64,000 nt of DNA from Perca fluviatilis (lineage: Eukaryota > Chordata > Actinopteri > Perciformes > Percidae), in NCBI RefSeq assembly GCF_010015445.1, contig NC_053121.1:33059934-33123933 (forward strand), given 5' to 3'. Made by a program: the position numbers and the translations under genes. Under the pieces are notes generated by a model. The model worked only from the letters and a program-made list of their open reading frames with translations. It had not been told where the DNA came from and made no database searches. Numbering within the stretch: the stretch's first letter is position 1; each line of letters starts with the position of its first letter. This document shows positions 35,743 to 48,575 of this stretch, piece by piece.

Positions 35743-37315
35743 TTTTTTTTTTAATGTTGGTTAAAAAAAAATTTGGTGTGTTTTTTTCCCCCCCCCCCCC
35801 CGATTAAATAAAAGTTAAAAATGGATGAAAGTTAAAGGGAAATTCCATTAAAACGTCCACTTTGATTTATTTGAATGACAGAATGGCGCCTCCACCGATA
35901 GAGTAATTGTATGGAGATCATTTTTCAGATTTGTGGCGGTGCTGATGTAGATGACATCTTTTATTGTATGAATATCACTCTAAACCTGAGCTACTTGAAA
36001 TTCTAGTTTTGAACTTTTAAACAACTTTTTGGGGTTTTGAATTTCACTCTGAAAGCATCATCAAATAGTAACAGACTTGGAGCTTTTAGCTGAGAACTAA
36101 TTCTCTTGATAACCTGAGATGTTTACCGTACACACTCCGGCAAATAAACTGGAGATGACACCGCATTTGGAGCTCCCGGGGTGTTGAATGAAGCTTTCAG
36201 AGTTATCATTGCAAAGACAGAAGAAAGATTGTTTACTTTGGGTCTTCAGGCACCCGAACGTTTAGTTGCATGGCAACCATTTGGAATTGAATGGAAAATG
36301 AGTTGACCTGTGCGTCGTGAGCCTGTAACCAGCCGGCACTGACACCCACAATTCCATTGGTAATGTACGTTGTTGTCAGGAAAACACTGAAATTGGTGGG
36401 ATGCTGCACATTATGTAATGAGTTTGGAGAGAATCTGGTTAAGGGAAAAGAAGATTACACTTTATTGATCTTGATGGATGAAGAAATGTCAATAAAGCAG
36501 CAAAAGTCAAAACCTGAGTAGAATATAAAATATGATTTAGAAAAACAACAAATAATAAATAAATTCAATAGGGCAATTAGATGAGGTTATGTTAACAAGC
36601 TCATAATCATTTTAATACATGTTCATTTGACTGAAAACTGTGAAATAAGGGAAATTATTTAGAGAATTGAGCGGCTGCATGTGTCACTGTTACACCGTAC
36701 GTGAACTGAGGCAGGCTGTAGTGCTAAAAAAGCAATTCGGAACATTTTCTGAAACCTAAAAAACTCAAGAATATAGGCTCCACTGGCAATGGAGAAGAGC
36801 AGCAAAGAAATACAATACAGTGAAGCGCATTCGAAATGATGCAATCAGAAACCTTCTTGAATCTTGCTCTCAATAATAGCACGGATGACAAGAGCTTTGG
36901 TTTGTCCACGTGTGTGAGTTTGACCTGCTGAGGCAGTGAGGTAGGTAAAAACAGGACTTGACTGATTTGGTGTAATGTATTACTGTAATTATCTCATCCA
37001 TGTCTGCTCTCAGAACGGATCACTGCTCCGCTTCATCTAACGCTACACTTACACTTGGGATACAGCCGACTGTAACACAAACTGACAATTAAACTGTTCT
37101 CAAGACCAGAGAGGGATTTTAGTCTGCAACTTTTCTGACATGAGACTTCCAAGTTCAGAGTTATCTCTAATATGGGCAGTCCACCAGGCGCAGATGTGTC
37201 GCGTTCTGGCTGCCTCTTACTTTGTCCCGTAGTCCGCCATGTGCCATACCACACAGGAAGTGGAGCATCATGCCTGCAACATGATATCCTGGATATTTGT
37301 GCTTCTGCCATAACG
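35743..37315. other. Unique non-coding stretch
   Basis: Contains a C14 run (35788-35801) and AT-rich sequence. Overlapping minus-strand frames at 36659-36909 and 37033-37392 have no recognised motif, and the latter runs into repeat sequence. Confidence 0.35.
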
Positions 37316-37784
37316 CAAGGCAAGGCAAGGCAAGGCAAGGCAATTTTAATTATATAGCACATTTCAGCACAAGTAGGGGTGGTACGGTTCATGAAAAAAC
37401 ACCCGAACCGCTCGGTTCGCTAGTCTCTGTGTGTACCGCACGGTTCGTCAGTACACTGTTAAGCTGCACTAACCTCTTACTGCCGTAGTGACCACTTTCG
37501 ACACCTTTTTTTTTTTTTATTTGTACATTTTTACAAAAGAAACAAGTTATACATTTTTTTTTAACAATATGGCATCATATACAAAAATAGATCTTTACAT
37601 CCAAGAAATAGCACAAATTTGGATAAAATAATGACAAATAGCAATAAAATAAAAATATAAAAATAAGCTATGTGTATATATAAAATTGAAATAGGCACTT
37701 AATACATAGAGAAAAAAATAAATAAAAAATATACATAAAAAAAACAGTATAATGGCAATATGAATAAGGAATCTAGGCTATCGA

Positions 37785-40700
37785 TCACACTTCCTTAAAA
37801 TATTCTTGTAGTAGATCAACTATATAAATAAATTTCTTTTTATTAATAATTTGGATAGACTCAAAAAATTTCCGGAATTCAATTCTGAAATGAGCAAAGG
37901 CTGGTCGAGATTTAGAAAATTTTGCTTTATGGATATGAAACTTACCCTTTAGAATCAAAATGTTGACAATTTTGTGTAATGTTTTGTTTTTGTTGTCGTA
38001 ATTAAAAATAACATCTTTTGCTTCCAATTTAATTTCATGGTTCTGTTGAATATTTAAATAATTTTCAACTTTTTTCCAGAACACCATAGTATATTGACAC
38101 TCCCAGAATAGATGTATAATAGTTTCTTCTTCAATTTTACAAAATTCACATTTATTATCCACAGCCGCAAATCTTGAAACAAATTTGTTCGTGGGATAAA
38201 TATTATGCAATATTTTAAAATGTAATTCTTTCATTTTGTTTGGGATAACAAATTTGTATGGTAGAAGCCATGTTGATTTCCAGTGAATGTTAGAATATAA
38301 AGAGTTCCAAACAAATTTTCCCCGTGGAGAGATTTTCCTTTTGCTATAAAAGTAATTCCTTATATGTTTATTTGTACATTTATGACTTTTAATATTTATT
38401 CCATTAACAAAGAGGTTCGGATCTAGTTCTTGCAGATTTGGTCTCTCAGAGTGACATTTCATTAGTTGAAGAATTCCACTAGGTATAGCATTTATTACCA
38501 TTTGGTATTCTTTGTGGGTGATAGGAAAAATTTTAGATCTAAGAAATTCCTCATAACTAAGAAGTTGAGTTTCATTATTTTGTAAGTCTGCAAAAAAATT
38601 ATATTCTTATCAACCCAGTGTTGTAGATATAACGATTTATTCTTTCTGGTTATGAACTCATTGTTCCATAAAATAGTTCTGTGTGGAGAAAAGTTGTGTA
38701 TAAAACATAATTTTGCAGCGTTAAGCACCTGTTGATGAAATTTAGATAACTTTTGTGATAACATAATTTCATTATAACTGCATTGTAGTATAAATTGGAG
38801 GCCACCCATTTTTCCAAAAATGGTCTGTGGAATAAAGAACCAAAGGGAATTTGAAGCTTTTAAACATTCTTTTATCCATTTAATTCTAAAGGTATTGATC
38901 ATATCCATAAAGTCTATTACTTCCATGCCACCTACATTTCTCGGGGGGCTGCTAAAATCTCCTTTTTAAAAGATGGCATTTGTTTTTCCAAATAAAATTT
39001 ATTAAAATGTTATTTATTTCTTTACAAAGGGATTGATGGATAAACAAAGATTGGATAGGGTAAATAAATCTAGAGATACCATCCGCTTTACTCAGAAGAA
39101 CTCTACCCAACATGGACAGATCTCTCTGAAGCCACATATTAAATATATTTTTAGTTTTTTGTATTTTGGGCTTGAAATTCTTCTCTTGTCGTTCCTTTAG
39201 ATCTTTAGAGATCTGAATTCCAAGATATTTAATACTGGATTTCACTGGTATATCATACATAAGAGTGTCGTCAGTGTTGTACAGACATAAAATTTCACAT
39301 TTCGAAACATTAAGTCTTAAACCCGATGCCAGAGAAAAGGACTGTATTTCTTTAAGTGAGTTTCCAATTTGTTGTTTATCCTTTAAAAAAAGAACTGTGT
39401 CATCTGCTAATTGAGAAATTTTGATCTCTCTTTCAAAAATCCTTAATCCTTGTAAATCATTACAGTGTAAAATATGTATTGAAAGCATTTCAACAACAAT
39501 AAGAAACAGAAATGGAGAACAAGGGCAACCTTGGCGGACTGATCTATAAACTGAGAAAACTTTGGGTGGTACGGATATAGCATGACACAGCTACTGATGT
39601 TTTTATAAAGCATTTTAACACCGGAGATAAATTTTTCCCCGAAACCAAAGGATTGAAGTGACCTAAATAAGAATTGGTGCTCTACTGTGTCAAATGCCTT
39701 ATAAAAATCCAACGATAATATTACAGCATCAGATTCCACATATTCAGAATAATCTATTAAGTCAAGAATCAGCCTAATGTTACAACTTATATGTCGATTA
39801 GCCATAAAGCCAGTTTAAGTTTCATTTATGATTTGACTTAAACCTTTTTTTAAACGTCTGGCGAAAATTAGTTAAAGTATTTTATAATCTACATTTAGCA
39901 ACGTTATAGGTCTCCAATTCTCTAACAGAAGATGGTCTTTATCTGGTTTGGGGAGCAGTGTTATTACACCTTGCTTCATAGTAGTAGTCATATCCTCACA
40001 TCAATACAATCATTTAACATGTTAAAAGAGTTTCAATTATATTCCAAAACATCTATAAAATTCAACAGGAAGACCATCCATTCCTGGAGATTTACCTTTT
40101 TTCATTTTATTTACAGCTTCAAGAATTTCAAGTTTTGAAATAGGTTTATCACAATCTGATTTAAAATCATTGGAAATTTGAGGGATAAATTTTCTAATTT
40201 TATTTATAAATTTCTCATCCTCTGTTTGGTTATAATGGGAGCAGTATAGAGCAGAATAGAAACTAGAGGTATAATTTGCTATATCAGACGGATTGGAATT
40301 TATAGAATTATCTATTTTTAAGGAGGAGAATAATATTTCTCTTAAAATTTCTTTTTTCCAGTGCAAAGAAGTAGCTTGTATTTCTCTCACCTTCCTCCAA
40401 CCACTTTGCTCTAGAGCGTATAAAGGCTCCTTTGGTCATATTTATGTACAATTGGTCAACCTCTTCCTTCAGACTTGACAGTTTTAAGTCTTCCTCTTCA
40501 GTAAGATTTCCTTTATTTAATAAGGAGTTCAGTTCTGTCATAGTTTCAAGTTCTCTAATAGTGTTACGTTTTTTCAATTCCTTACTATATTTAATGGTCA
40601 TTTCTCTGATTTTAAATTTAAAAACTCATTTTTGAACATTATTAAGGTCAATGCAAAGAAAATATCAGATGCAATAGCTTCCACTGACTTACAGAAGGCT

Positions 40701-41505
40701 TCATCATTCAATAGATTACAGTTAAACTTCCAGAAACCACGGGATTTCCTGGTTTGTTCTTGTGGATTAGCAAAAGTGACGACTATCACTTTGTGATCTG
40801 AAAAAGGGGCGTAGCTATGTAATGTTTCCGAAACAAATTGTAAAGTAAAGGAGGATAGTAACCATAGATCAATTCGAGATTGTAAAGAACCACTAACATT
40901 GCTCCATGTATATTCTCTTTTGATGAGGATGCAAATAACGCCCGACATCAATAACATTAAGTTGTTCACATAAATAAGATATAGTTTTAAATTTTGAGTT
41001 AGGGGGAAATCCTTGCTGGTAATCTATCCATTTGATCATCTGCTGTATCATTTAAATCACCACCGATAATTAAATGAGCATCTTTGTATTTCTCTTTTGG
41101 CTTTTAACTCTCCTGCTAGTTGAGAAAACATGTTTTTGCCAAAGCATTGTTATTATGTCCATATACATTATTTAACACCAGAATCACATTATTTACTCTA
41201 AGAACCAGGATAATCCATCTACCCTCTTTAGAAAGGTGGGATTCTAACACATAACCTTTAAATTTGTTGAACAAAATAGCTACTCCTGCTGAGTGATTAG
41301 AAGCATGACTTAAGTAAATCTGATCCCCCCATTGACTTCTCCAGAATTTCCTATCATCATCACATGAGTGAGTCTCTTGTAGAAAAATTAAATCTGCATT
41401 AGAGCGTCTACAGAATAGAAAAATAGCCTTCCTTTTAGAAACGTTTCGTATGCCTTTGACATTTAAAGAAATAACTTTAAGGTTAATGAAAGTATTGTTT
41501 GCCAT
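37785..41505 (-). pseudogene. L1 ORF2 relic: endonuclease plus reverse transcriptase
   Basis: About 1,240 codons long, as expected for L1 ORF2, but broken into at least eight frames. The start, 41505, is an ATG opening an AP-type endonuclease: LNVKGIRN, FLQETHS, NNVYGHNN, then after a break SRIDLWLLS and FSDHKVIVV (catalytic Asp-His). Reverse transcriptase follows: KKGKSPGMDGLPVEFY near 40070, ILSLDFYKAFDTVEH near 39700 (catalytic Asp), and QLADDTVLF near 39400, where the usual F/Y-x-D-D reads LADD. The C-terminal part has a Cys-His motif, CEFCKIEEETIIHLFWEC, near 38130. The enzyme would nick DNA and copy its RNA in place; this copy cannot. Confidence 0.93.
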
Positions 41506-41779
41506 ACAACCAGTACCGTATGTATAAATAAATAAAGTAAAAGGGTAAAAAACTAAAAAACAGGTTCGATGCCTACAAACAAGGTGAACAGAAGATAAGA
41601 GCTAGTAGGAACCCTTAACCTTTGGTAGTTATTAGAAATACCCTGAACACTGGGAGTACCAAAAAACAAAATATTGACCTGTCTTAAGGCCTTATTAACG
41701 TTATATTATTTAATTGTCCACTTGTCAAACATTTACTTGCCTGGTTATCATATCTAGACGGTTACACTTGGTGAAGAAT

Positions 41780-42511
41780 TTATGCAACAAATTTCACCCC
41801 ATCGATGAAGGCGACTGGTCCTTGCCATCTGGTCTTCTTTCCATCCTTACGAGCTTGCTCGACCAGGGACCACAGTTTATTTCTGCATTCTCTCTCGAGC
41901 GGGTCAGATCCTCGGCGACACGGAGATTCAGATTCTTCATAATTTCAGCAATGCCTGAACGTCCTTCCAAATCTTGTACCTAAAGGTACGCATGTTGAAC
42001 TGGATAATAATTGGACGCGGTGTCTTATCATCTCTGGGGCGCCCAACTCTGTGTACTGTGTCGATCAAGAAACCAAGCTTGCTTTTATCATCAGGTGTGA
42101 TCTGACTCAGTATCTTCATAACTTCTTCTCTTACATTTTCGTTCACCTTTTCAGGAAGGTTGAGGAGTCGCAGATTCCATCTTCTGCTGTAACGCTCGCC
42201 TTCTTCAGTTTTCTCTTTTAGTTCTTCAATGCTCTTATCTAGCTTTTTCCTACCTTGTCTTCCGTCTCCTTTGCGCGAAAACCCAGGCCTTTCACTTCTT
42301 CTTTAACCAAGGTGATGTCTGCGGAGTTGTTATTTATCCGTTGTTCAAAGGCGGAAAAGCGCTCCTTCAGCTCTAAAAATGGCTTTAAGAATGTCGCGTT
42401 AGAGACCTCGTTCTTGCTGGCACATACTTTCTTTGCGTTTGGACTATTAATTGGAGTGTCTGGAAGAGGCGAACACAAACCTAAAAAGTTGTCATCCGGG
42501 TCCACATCCAT
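41780..42511 (-). pseudogene. L1 ORF1 relic (RNA-binding protein)
   Basis: Starts at ATG 42511 and ends at TAA 41780-41782, about 244 codons with at least two breaks. An N-terminal part is followed by a heptad-like helical stretch (FLELKERFSAFEQRINN). Next is an L1 ORF1 RNA-recognition-like core (EEVMKILSQI, DTVHRVGRPRDDKTPRPIII) and, after a frameshift near 41890, the conserved C-terminal pattern LVEQARKDGKKTRW. L1 ORF1 proteins trimerise and coat the element RNA. Position just upstream of ORF2, with about 275 bp between, is normal. Confidence 0.88.
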
Positions 42512-43065
42512 TATCAGTCCTCCTTTTATGCCTTTTTGCGTCTCTCTTTGCCATTGTGGTTCACACGAGGTCCCGTGTTATTAGCTTGGAATGCTATATC
42601 GGTTTTGCAGTAGTCGTCAATAAAGGGTTGTTTCCGCCGTCAAAGTTCTTATGTTGGTAACTGGTTCTGACACCTATGTTAAAACACTTACTGGAAATGA
42701 CGAGCGGGATGGGCGTGACAAACGCAACCCATGGCAGCTTATTGCACGATTGCGTCACATGGGTCTGGCTGGTCCCAAATTTCAAAACACACTGTCATGG
42801 CGGCTCGTTCAGAACACGATCTCATATTGTACTAAAATAGTTCAACGAAACGTGTTTCTGAAAACATTTTAAGCGAGAAATAGGCCATGCAGTTGCTGAA
42901 TCTGTCTTCATTTCAGATTGACAAAGGTCAGTTTAAAAGATTTTCATCAGATTTTGAGAGACACCAAGCCGACCGCTCCTCAAGTTGGTGGGAGGTGCCG
43001 CTGCAGGTCACGTCCACGTCACCTGCAGAAATGTCAGGTGGGAGAGGCTGACCGGGAGCTGGAGG

Positions 43066-43200
43066 ATGCGCCAGCGTCGTTTATAGTCTGGTGTGTGGGA
43101 ACATTTTGGATTTCATGGTACCTATGATGAAATAAAACAATATAGAACTGCCACTGTGTGCACGTTTTGTGCAACATGCATTCAATATGCTAATTTTAGC
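43066..43200 (+). pseudogene. hAT transposase relic: BED zinc-finger segment
   Basis: In one plus-strand frame, 43087-43200 reads SGVWEHFGF, then after a gap TATVCTFC. These are the aromatic W-x-x-F signature and the first cysteine pair of a BED finger as found at the N-terminus of ZBED/hAT transposases. A TAG stop precedes it, and an acidic lead (EADRELEDAPASF) lies in another frame just upstream, so at least one frameshift is present. The right terminal repeat follows within 125 bp, so the rest of the transposase is deleted. Confidence 0.7.
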
Positions 43201-43640
43201 TATATGCTGAAGTATATTCTGGAGTGTTAAAGAAAAAATAATAACCGTACTGAACCGAAAACCGTGACCCTAAAACCGTGATACGAACCGAACCGTGGGT
43301 TTTGTGAACCGTACCACCCCTAAGCACAAGGCAACTAAAAGTGCTTTACATAAAACATCAAACATTAAAAAGCGAAGAGCAAAAATAAATAAATAAAATT
43401 TAAATTTAAATATTAATGAATACAGATTTAATACGAGATAAAATACAAGAATAAAATTCACAGTTCAGTATAAAAATTGATAAGAGATAAAATACACAAA
43501 TAAAATTCATAGTACAGTATAGGAATTAATGAAAGGCAACATCAAAAAGAAAGGTCTTCAGCCTTGATTTAAAAGAGCTGAGAGTTGTGGCAGACCTGCG
43601 CTTTTCTGAAAACTGAACGCTGCTCCCCCCTGTTTTTTCC

Positions 43641-46049
43641 CCCTTTACTCTAACATCTCTGGGAGAATTAGGCAATTCAGGGCAATTATGCAAATAGATT
43701 TTTATGTGTATTTTTCATCTATATGCTTACTTTTTTTTATCAATACAGCTGTCGACACAGTTACGCTTTATTCTGTATTTCTATGCTCAAGTCTATTTTT
43801 CTTTCAGCAAACAGTAAATTGACTTTGAATTGAGATGTGAGCTCTGTCAAAACTAAAGCTGCTGCTGCTGTTCTGCTTTCACTCTGCGGCTGCTGTAGAC
43901 ATTCCATTTACACCTACATAGACACAAATACATGTACATAAGAAGTTGGATGTTTAAAGCTTTTACAAAGGCCTCGAAAACCCAAAGCAAGATAAAGAAT
44001 TGCTTGAATTATAAATAATAAGGGCTAGAAAAGCAATTACAGCATACATTACTGCTCCATGTCTGATCCCGGAGGAAAAAGGATCTTTAGGGATCGCTAA
44101 ACTCTTTACTTGAGCCCTGATTAGGCATTCAGTTTAGCAATGTCTTACTATATTTCACACTGATCAACAATTGCTTTTGTTCTTTCAATTTCAGGTGTGT
44201 CTCATTTTAAATTTTCTGACAACGTGATGGAAAAGGCCATTTCTTTTTACTAAAGAACATTGTGCACAAATTTCTAGAACATGAAATGAAAGACGCACCA
44301 ATGGATGGAAATTAACACTAGCCTGATGGCTTATAAAGCTTAAAGCGAGAGCCTAAAACATTTATTGGAAATAGGAATGTGGGGCCCAAGCGAAATCCAG
44401 CGGTATTTAACAACACTGAATTATCATCAGCGGTATAACACATGTACACAATACAAACTAACATAATTCCCTGGTTATTAGCCAGCAGCAGTTCCATTAA
44501 ATTACTTCGGATTGCGCCTCATGGGATTTTCCCACATGCAATGAACCAGTACAATGCACAGTGAGTAGAAGATGACCAGAGTGCCAGAAAGGTCATTATT
44601 CTAGCATTTAAAAAAATAATTCACCCTGAGAAGGTAATTGCCACTCAGCTCTGTTTAGCCATGATTTCCCCACAGTTTTCTCTCTCTAGGGTTAGTATTT
44701 CTTCCAGTTGTATTTATATTAAACAGGGGTTTTAGTATTTTGGAAAACAGGCAAACAATAGGTATTCAGTGAGTGTTTTCACGGTGGTAAAAAACTGCTA
44801 GAGAGAAAACTAACGGAGGAGTCATTGTATGGCTTTCAAAAGATAATAACATCCCTTTATGACTCACATGGCGCATCTGAATTGCCAGTCAGATTAGACT
44901 ATATATTATGAAACACTTTCAAATCCTTCAAATTTCCTTCCTGTTACCCGTAGCGGATTGTGCAATATTTCACAATGAGTAGCAACTGACAGAAGCCTTG
45001 GGGAGCAATTATTTAGTGGGAGGTTCTTCAGAAGTCGATAGCACATGTGGCTTGGCTTCAATAAGTCAATATTTTTGCATCACCTATCTCAAGTGCCTGA
45101 TGTAGCCTGAAAACCATCTCTGTCTCTTCAAGTGTCAATTTTTGATCAAAGCAGCTACCTAGATTTTAAATATGCCAGGTCACTCCTCCCTTTATTAGTG
45201 ATGTTCATTTGTTTTTCATGAAACCCACATTGGGAGGGCTTTTTTTTTCTCCCTCCCAGGAACATGGCTGCCATTCCAAACAGTTGCATCATCCTGCTCC
45301 TGTGCATTCTCTGATTTTCTCTGTGTGTGTCTTGTGTTGGCAATGTAAAGCCCTGCATGATGATTTGCATAATATGTGGAGTGCATGAGCGGTGCATGCT
45401 TGTTAAGCCTTTGATGTAATGCTTGTCCCCTCCCACAGTAAATCTCTGCCTCCGTGATAGTTATGTGTGCTCGCATGTGATGTGATGCAGCAAAGCTTCA
45501 AAAGAAGATTTTTGAACACAGATGCTCTTGAATATTTTATAATATTACATTTTACGTATATATTGGTTGAAACTGGGTAAAATGTATGGTCTCTCACTGT
45601 TTTCACATAAGAAAGAGATTTTTGCTAAATGGGTGCCTTTTTTGTCTTGCACTAAACATTGAGTGTATAAAGGATGGTGCTACTTTGCTTCTCACTTGGC
45701 TGTGTGTCCAGGAAGCTGATTACTGCTTAAATGGTCAGTTCACCCAAATCACAAATTAATCAATTAATAATCCCCAAAGGCAGAATGAGTAGGATTTATC
45801 AGTTGCGGTTTGTAAATATTCAAAGTTGGCCCATCCTCCTCGGCTCAATGAGGGTTATGATGTTTGCTGGCGGGTGAAAGCAAACCCCAGATTCACTCTC
45901 GTTTTAGAACGAGCATTGTCTGCTTGGAGTTTGGCCTTGCTATATTTGCTTTATTTGATGCTGTGTATGTCACTTAAGATTTTAAGATTCCTGCCCGCAC
46001 CCAACACCGCTGAGGTGAATGAAATTATGTTTTTTTGTTATCAAATCAT
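43641..46049. other. Unique non-coding stretch
   Basis: No gene or complete repeat recognised. Frames at 45155-45606 overlap each other on the minus strand without motifs. Transposon-poor, so possibly conserved non-coding DNA (inference). Confidence 0.35.
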
Positions 46050-46057
46050 ATTGCATG

Positions 46058-46433
46058 TAGGCATGGGCCCGCATACGATTCTGACGGTATGATAACCTTC
46101 AGCAAAAATATCACAGGTTCACGATATTGCGGTTTTGCAATTACATCTTTAAAATGTATTATTTTTTTAAATGTCTGGGTAATAAACAATTTTTTTTCTC
46201 CATAGAACACAATGTGTTATTTAAACACACTGCATACTGGCAGGGAGAAAGATTTCTGAACTGCACTTCCTGTCGTTATGTCCACTCACACAAAAACAGC
46301 TCATACCTTAGGAACGGTATGACAGAAAATGTTGTGGTTTTGAAACCTTGACTTGACTTGAAACGGTATGACAAAAAATGTTTTCTTTTTCAAACCACGG
46401 TTTACCTTGAAAAAGAGAACCGGCCCATGCCTA
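46058..46433. mobile_element. hAT MITE (TAGGCATGGGCC family)
   Basis: Starts TAGGCATGGGCCCGCATACG and ends ACCGGCCCATGCCTA, flanked by exact 8-bp repeats ATTGCATG (46050-46057 and 46434-46441). The interior contains repeated ACGGTATGA and AACCTTGACTTG words but no coding region. Length 376 bp. Confidence 0.9.
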
Positions 46434-46600
46434 ATTGCATGTGTGGCAAATTTAGCAAGTTTTGCAAGTCACGAGTAATCTTGGCAATGAAGAGTGGTGT
46501 CAAGTCCCAAGTCAAGACCAACAGCACCCACATCATGTCCAAGTCAGTGTTATATTTGGAAATATTTTCAAACAGAGCTTTTAATTTGAAATAACTATCA

Positions 46601-46972
46601 TTAAAGATGCAGTAGGTAAGACTTATAAAACTAACTTTCTGTCATATTTGCTGAATCTGACCCTATTTTCCAGGAGAACTATATGAAGCAGGTCATTTAA
46701 AAAAAAATCTGGCTCCTCTGGCACCACCTACAGCCTGTAGTGCAATTTGCAAAAATCTACCGCTCCCTGTTCAGATGCACCAATCAAGGCCAGCATGTAA
46801 CTGCATGTCAATCACTGCTCATGCACACCGCATTCATTCTCCCTTGTGGGGGGAGGGGCTTAGAAGACCTTATGGGCTTCAGCAGAAATGGGGGAGGGAC
46901 TGAGAAGTTGTCGATGTTCAAATTGTTTGGCTAAGTCCTGGATCTTCACAATTCTACCTACAGCACCTTTAA
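46601..46972. mobile_element. TTAA-flanked MITE (GCAGTAGGTA family)
   Basis: Starts TTAAAGATGCAGTAGGTAAG and ends TCTACCTACAGCACCTTTAA: inverted ends with TTAA at each boundary, 372 bp. The interior holds a poly-A run and a GGGGGGAGGGG segment near 46847. No coding capacity. Confidence 0.82.
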
Positions 46973-48573
46973 CTATCTTAATTATCAGGTGCACCTTAGC
47001 ATGTTATTCCTCTGACTCAAATACATATATGTCATCTCATTTGTAATGTAATAATAATGCTCCACAATGTTGGCAATGCTGGAAGTGTGAATAAAAATTT
47101 TATTTTCTAAAAATAAAGAGGCGCAATAGACTTTAGTGTCTTTATAATGCTGTCTGATACATGACAGATTGTATTTACATGTATTTGACATGCAGGCTAT
47201 GTTGTCTTTATACTTCAGCTTTCAGTCCAACTCACATTTTCCAAACAATTTGACATCTATATAACTAAGCAAAGCACACACTATGTATACATGATGATGA
47301 AATTGTAGATTTATGGTTCAGTGAGAGCTATAATAGAATGTTACTGGTAAAACACATAGACCGCAGCTCTCTCAGGGCCACTCAGGATGGAAGAATTTGC
47401 CTTGCATCAGGATGATTTGTCATGAGCCGAGCAGGGTGTAGGCGGATTATGTCTTTGAGGTTTGCAAGAGATGTGAGAGGAGAATATAGTTTGTTCTGGA
47501 GTGAAAAACTTGTTGCAAAATCCTTGACTTTTTACATGTTTATGGAAATTTCTGGTTTACCTTGATATGGTTTTTATTTCCATGTGTACAATGAAAGACT
47601 TAACAAAAAAAATATATACATATTTAATGGAAAGCAGCTATTGTGTGGTATGGAAGAACGGTCCCTCAGTGAATGTCACTATGATTGAGTGACAGAGAAT
47701 ATGCCTTCATCACCTGTCAGACAGATACTTTGGAGCAGAAACTGGGAACTATATTTAGCTAAAAGGTGACAGACCAGAATGAATGAGTTGTGGAAATGGA
47801 CTGTCACTGTCAGAGCTGTGCACCTTGACCAGTCTGACAGGTTTTAAATCTGAAATGGTAATTTCACACCAAGCAATATGAGAAGAAAAGGTTACATATG
47901 TAAACATGATTACCTGAGAGAAGTCACTACCTCTCTATCCCGTTACTTATTTTAAATGTATGGGGACTGATGCAGACTGTTACTTAATAATAGGTCTCTG
48001 ATTGGCTTTGAGCTGAGAGATAGTATCTTCATTCAGAGAAACGTGGTTATATATGTAACCATGCCATACACCTAAATAAAGCCAACATTTCTTTTACAAT
48101 CCAATGTGTCTGAACACATGGATTTCTGAGGCCCAACAGACAATAATAATGATAACAAATATATTTCTAGGTTACAGTAGATATATTTAGTGCATTAGTT
48201 AAGATTTCTCTGCATCATTTTTGCATTGTTACAATACGTATATATATATGTATATTTTCACTTTATACAAAAAGAAAGACAAACATGTAGAAAAATATAA
48301 TCACATACAGCAACAAAACATAGTCTACTAGTTATGCTAAGGTAAAAATCATAAAAATGAAAGAATAACATTAAGATATAAATGACCAAAAGTCCTCCAA
48401 ACCTCACAGTCACATTGGTTGTTTATTCTAATAAAAGCACCTCTCTAAAACAGCTTTTTGTTGTTAAAACCATGTCCATTAGGCCTATAACCTCCATGAA
48501 GACAGGATTTATTGCAGGACTGTTGTAGTGACAGCATCAGTTTAGGTGTACCTCATAAAGTGGCTACTGAATA
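46973..48573. other. Unique non-coding stretch
   Basis: No gene recognised; AT-rich, with a short TATATATATG run near 48240. Confidence 0.35.
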
Positions 48574-48575
48574 TA

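Larger units (their letters stand above)
37506..42668 (-). mobile_element. L1/Tx1-type LINE, nearly full length, degenerate
   Basis: On the minus strand the order is a short 5' region, ORF1 relic, ORF2 relic with endonuclease and reverse transcriptase, an AT-rich 3' region and a poly(A) tail (the T run at 37506-37518). A possible short target duplication GACACC occurs at 37500-37505 and 42669-42674; six bases is weak support, so the 5' boundary is approximate. The insertion lies inside a hAT element. Many frameshifts and stops show it is long dead. Confidence 0.85.
37374..43322. mobile_element. hAT element carrying an L1 insertion
   Basis: Perfect 18-bp terminal inverted repeats, TAGGGGTGGTACGGTTCA at 37374-37391 and its complement at 43305-43322, are flanked by exact 8-bp duplications AGCACAAG (37366-37373 and 43323-43330). 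Subterminal GAACCG words recur near both ends. Of the 5.9 kb, about 5.2 kb is the L1 inside. The remaining hAT sequence is under 1 kb and holds only a broken BED-finger segment, so this copy was non-autonomous. Confidence 0.92.
37316..43640. repeat. Interspersed repeat split by a hAT insertion
   Basis: The left piece, 37316-37373, is a GGCAA tandem followed by AATTATATAGCACATTTC. The right piece starts at 43323 with AGCACAAGGCAACTAAAAG and continues through AAAGGTCTTCAGCCTTGATT to about 43640. Removing the hAT element and one copy of AGCACAAG joins them into one continuous repeat of a kind I recognise as common in teleosts. Its class (probably a LINE 3' region) is uncertain. Confidence 0.65.

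Noticed and set aside
46593..46980. 8-bp duplication AACTATCA/AACTATCT around the TTAA MITE at 46601
   Set aside because: The two 8-mers do not line up symmetrically with the inverted ends, so TTAA is the better boundary.
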